Shown piece after piece: positions 61,961-64,000 of a DNA stretch of 64,000 nucleotides. Positions within the stretch are counted from its first letter, which is position 1, and every line of letters starts with the position of its first letter. The position numbers and the translations under genes are program-made. Below the pieces are notes generated by a model. That model was not told where the DNA came from. It was given only the letters and a program-made list of their open reading frames with translations, and made no database searches. Source of the stretch: Myxococcales bacterium (GTDB lineage: Bacteria; Myxococcota_A; UBA9042); contig SHZF01000005.1 of NCBI GenBank assembly GCA_009692425.1, positions 62,001 through 126,000 on the forward strand, read 5' to 3'.

Positions 61961-63994
61961 ATGATTCGCAACGAACCCGCCGCGCCCGCACGCTCGATGC
62001 TGCGCGGGCTCGCCTCTGCGGCCAGCGTGCTCGCCGTGTCAGTGTCGGCCCAGCCGGTGTGCGCCCAAGAAGCCGAGTACCTGCAAGGCATCGCCGACAA
62101 GGCCCAGGATGCGTTCCGCCAGGGCCTCGAAGCCGCCCTGCGCAAACTGCCGAAGTGCAGCCCACAGCGCCTGCTCGAGAACGGCGAGTGCTGCAACCTC
62201 GGCGAGGCCTCGCTCGGCAAGACCTGCGTCACGATCGCGCCGCAGCAGTGCGCGGCCGCCGTGTACGATGCGCCCGAAACCTGCAACCTGAACCGGTGCG
62301 CGAAGTTCGTGAAGGAAATCCATGAGGACGAAAAGGACAAGGACGGCAAGCCCGTGCCCGAACTCGACGACGCCGGCCAGCCCACGGGCAAGAACCGCGT
62401 CAAGACCGTGGCCGTGCCGTGCAACCCGTGGCCCGATGGCAAGCGCGACCTCACTTGCGAACTCGACACGTACGAGTGCAAGCCCGACGAACTCGGCGGC
62501 CGCACCGATCGCTGGTGCGCCGACTGGGTCAAGGAAATCCCGCTGCCCCCGCAGGTCGATGCCGCCGGCAAGCCCGTCGTCGGCGGGCCCGTGTCGGTGA
62601 TCGTGCGCTGCAAGCCCGGCTCGGATGACTGCTTGCTCGACATGCGCGAGTGCACGGGCGAGGAACTCAAAAGCGGCCGTTCCGATGGGGCCGGGCCGTG
62701 CAAGATTGGAGAATACATCGACGCCGCGAGCGGCAAATGCACGACATCGAAGTGCCCGACGCACTGCATGACGGCTGACGGACGCTGCGCGAAGTGCGGG
62801 CCCGACTACCAGGGCGCGGCAGAAGCATTCCGCGCGGCGGTCAAGGAAGACGACCGCTTCTATGAAGGCTATTTCAACCTCGGCATGTCGTACGAGCGGC
62901 TGGGTAAATACGCCGACGCGATCGCCGCCTACGAGGAGGCCAAGGGCATCGAACCGAAGGACGACCGCGAGCGCAACCTGCAACTGTCGGCGCAGGCCTA
63001 CATCGCGCGCGGCTGGCTGGCCGAGGCGCGCCGTCTGGTCGAAGCCGGCGAGAAGGGCAAGGCGAAGGAATTGCGCGAGCGGGCCCGCAGCGTGTGCGAG
63101 TCGATCCGCGGCCAGGACCCGGACAACTCGATGGCGAACGTGGCCCTTGCGCTGTACTGGGTCGATGAGTCCGAACAGCCGAATCACTTGGAACTGGCCG
63201 AGACGTTCGTGCGCCAGGCGCTGCGCAACAACCGGGAGGACACGATCGCGCTGAACATCCGCGGCCTGTTGAACCTGAAAACGAACAAGAACGAGATCGC
63301 GCGCTGGATCCTGGAAGAGAAGGTGCTCGCCATCGATCCGGCCAACCCCGAGGCGCTCGCCAACCTGGGCCTGGCCTACGTGCGGCTCGGCGACCTGCCC
63401 AAGGCGGTGGCGGCGTTCGAGCGCGGCGTGCGGCTGAACCCGAATGCCACGTCGGCGCGCCTGAACCTCGGCGCCATCTACCTGGAGTACCTGAACTACC
63501 GCGGCGCGGAGCAGCAGTACAAGGTGGCGCTCCAACTGGAACCGCAGAACCTCGAAGCACTGACGGGCTACGCGCTCTCGCTCGAGGGGCGCCGCGAACC
63601 GAAGAAGGCTGCGGAACTGTACGAGAAGGTGCTGGCCAAGGCGCCGGAGCGCCACGCGATTCTGTGCCGGCTGGCGATCATCTACGGCAACAAGCCGTTC
63701 AACGACGACGACAAGGCGCTGACGTTGTGGAAGCGCTACCTCAAGGAATCGGGCCTGCCGCCCGCCGACGCCGCCAAGGCCGAACTCGACAACCTGCGCG
63801 TAGAACTGAAGAAGATGGAGAAGCCACCGAAGAAGGCTCCGCCCGGCTGGGCGCAGCAGAAGTTGGACCTCACGGCGAAGGAGGTGGCGCAGACGACGCT
63901 GTGGAAGTCCGTCCTCGCGATCCAGAGCCGCATCGACGCGATCGAAAAGGGCCGCGAACTGCAGCAGCAGGCGAACCAGCCGGCGCCGAAGTAG
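61961..63994 (+). CDS. Exported TPR protein with Cys-rich N-part, GltE/AglT-like
   Basis: This 677-aa protein has a signal peptide ('LASAASVLAVSVSAQPVCAQ'). A Cys-rich region (about residues 50-285) has some 20 Cys ('NGECCNLGEASLGKTC', 'TSKCPTHCMTADGRCAKC'). Eight or so TPRs fill about 285-600 ('YEGYFNLGMSYERLGKYADA', 'PEALANLGLAYVRLGDLPKA', 'TSARLNLGAIYLEYLNYRGA'). GGAGCG precedes the ATG, 14 bases after the previous stop, so it is in the same operon. In M. xanthus AgmU/GltD is followed by the TPR protein AglT/GltE; this gene takes that place. The large Cys-rich insert is not something I know from AglT. The gene is complete and ends six bases from the window edge. Confidence 0.65.
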   Translation: MIRNEPAAPARSMLRGLASAASVLAVSVSAQPVCAQEAEYLQGIADKAQDAFRQGLEAALRKLPKCSPQRLLENGECCNLGEASLGKTCVTIAPQQCAAAVYDAPETCNLNRCAKFVKEIHEDEKDKDGKPVPELDDAGQPTGKNRVKTVAVPCNPWPDGKRDLTCELDTYECKPDELGGRTDRWCADWVKEIPLPPQVDAAGKPVVGGPVSVIVRCKPGSDDCLLDMRECTGEELKSGRSDGAGPCKIGEYIDAASGKCTTSKCPTHCMTADGRCAKCGPDYQGAAEAFRAAVKEDDRFYEGYFNLGMSYERLGKYADAIAAYEEAKGIEPKDDRERNLQLSAQAYIARGWLAEARRLVEAGEKGKAKELRERARSVCESIRGQDPDNSMANVALALYWVDESEQPNHLELAETFVRQALRNNREDTIALNIRGLLNLKTNKNEIARWILEEKVLAIDPANPEALANLGLAYVRLGDLPKAVAAFERGVRLNPNATSARLNLGAIYLEYLNYRGAEQQYKVALQLEPQNLEALTGYALSLEGRREPKKAAELYEKVLAKAPERHAILCRLAIIYGNKPFNDDDKALTLWKRYLKESGLPPADAAKAELDNLRVELKKMEKPPKKAPPGWAQQKLDLTAKEVAQTTLWKSVLAIQSRIDAIEKGRELQQQANQPAPK

Positions 63995-64000
63995 GCAACC

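Overview
The window is high-GC DNA from a Gram-negative bacterium with an outer membrane. Signs of this are the many Sec signal peptides and lipoboxes, outer-membrane beta-barrels, an alpha-2-macroglobulin/PBP1C pair, and Lys/Arg-Asn-Pro F0 subunit c. Several features point to the Myxococcota or a related deltaproteobacterial lineage: DUF4388/receiver proteins, a MYXO-CTERM-like anchor, Cys-rich 'CGDGxC' repeats, choice-of-anchor lipoproteins, paired 'OMP_myx' barrels and large TPR proteins. This placement is inferred from gene content; no rRNA gene is present. I saw no tRNA, rRNA or CRISPR array.

Layout. 1-1.6 kb is a small accessory locus: a nucleotidyltransferase-like gene and a winged-helix gene behind a promoter carrying a palindromic operator, flanked by 23-bp inverted repeats. 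1.6-10.9 kb holds envelope and lipid genes: a lipoprotein, a polyhydroxyalkanoate (PHA) granule-associated family protein, a periplasmic/outer-membrane protein, a Cys-rich secreted protein, an HSL-family esterase, a thrombospondin-type-3 barrel protein, an acyl-CoA carboxyltransferase, and a phasin-like protein. The last two diverge from a region with two copies of a perfect or near-perfect palindrome. Between them lie decayed gene fragments and a hexanucleotide microsatellite. 10.9-14.7 kb has a frameshifted lipoprotein, a polyprenyl-phosphate sugar phosphotransferase and a multi-spanning membrane protein.

14.8-23.0 kb is a housekeeping block: F0 ATP synthase subunits I, a and c ending in a clear terminator, a receiver/DUF4388/TPR protein, then tsaD, rsmA and a BatA-like vWA membrane protein with overlapping or abutting junctions. 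23-44.8 kb contains a MAPEG protein, pbpC and alpha-2-macroglobulin behind ffh, a membrane aminopropyltransferase-like protein, ettA, truA, a double Fn3/barrel protein, asd, a PP2C phosphatase, asnS and an HU/IHF gene.

44.9-64.0 kb looks like a dedicated envelope locus. Three paralogous large lipoproteins are transcribed leftward from a good promoter at about 52.13 kb. Diverging rightward are a vWA lipoprotein, two related outer-membrane barrels and three successive signal-peptide TPR proteins (656, 1193 and 677 aa). Size, type and order of the barrel-barrel-TPR-TPR-TPR set resemble GltB-GltA-GltC plus GltD/GltE of the Myxococcus xanthus gliding (Agl-Glt) machinery. I regard this, with the lipoprotein triplet, as the most interesting system in the window; the homology is from memory and needs a profile search.
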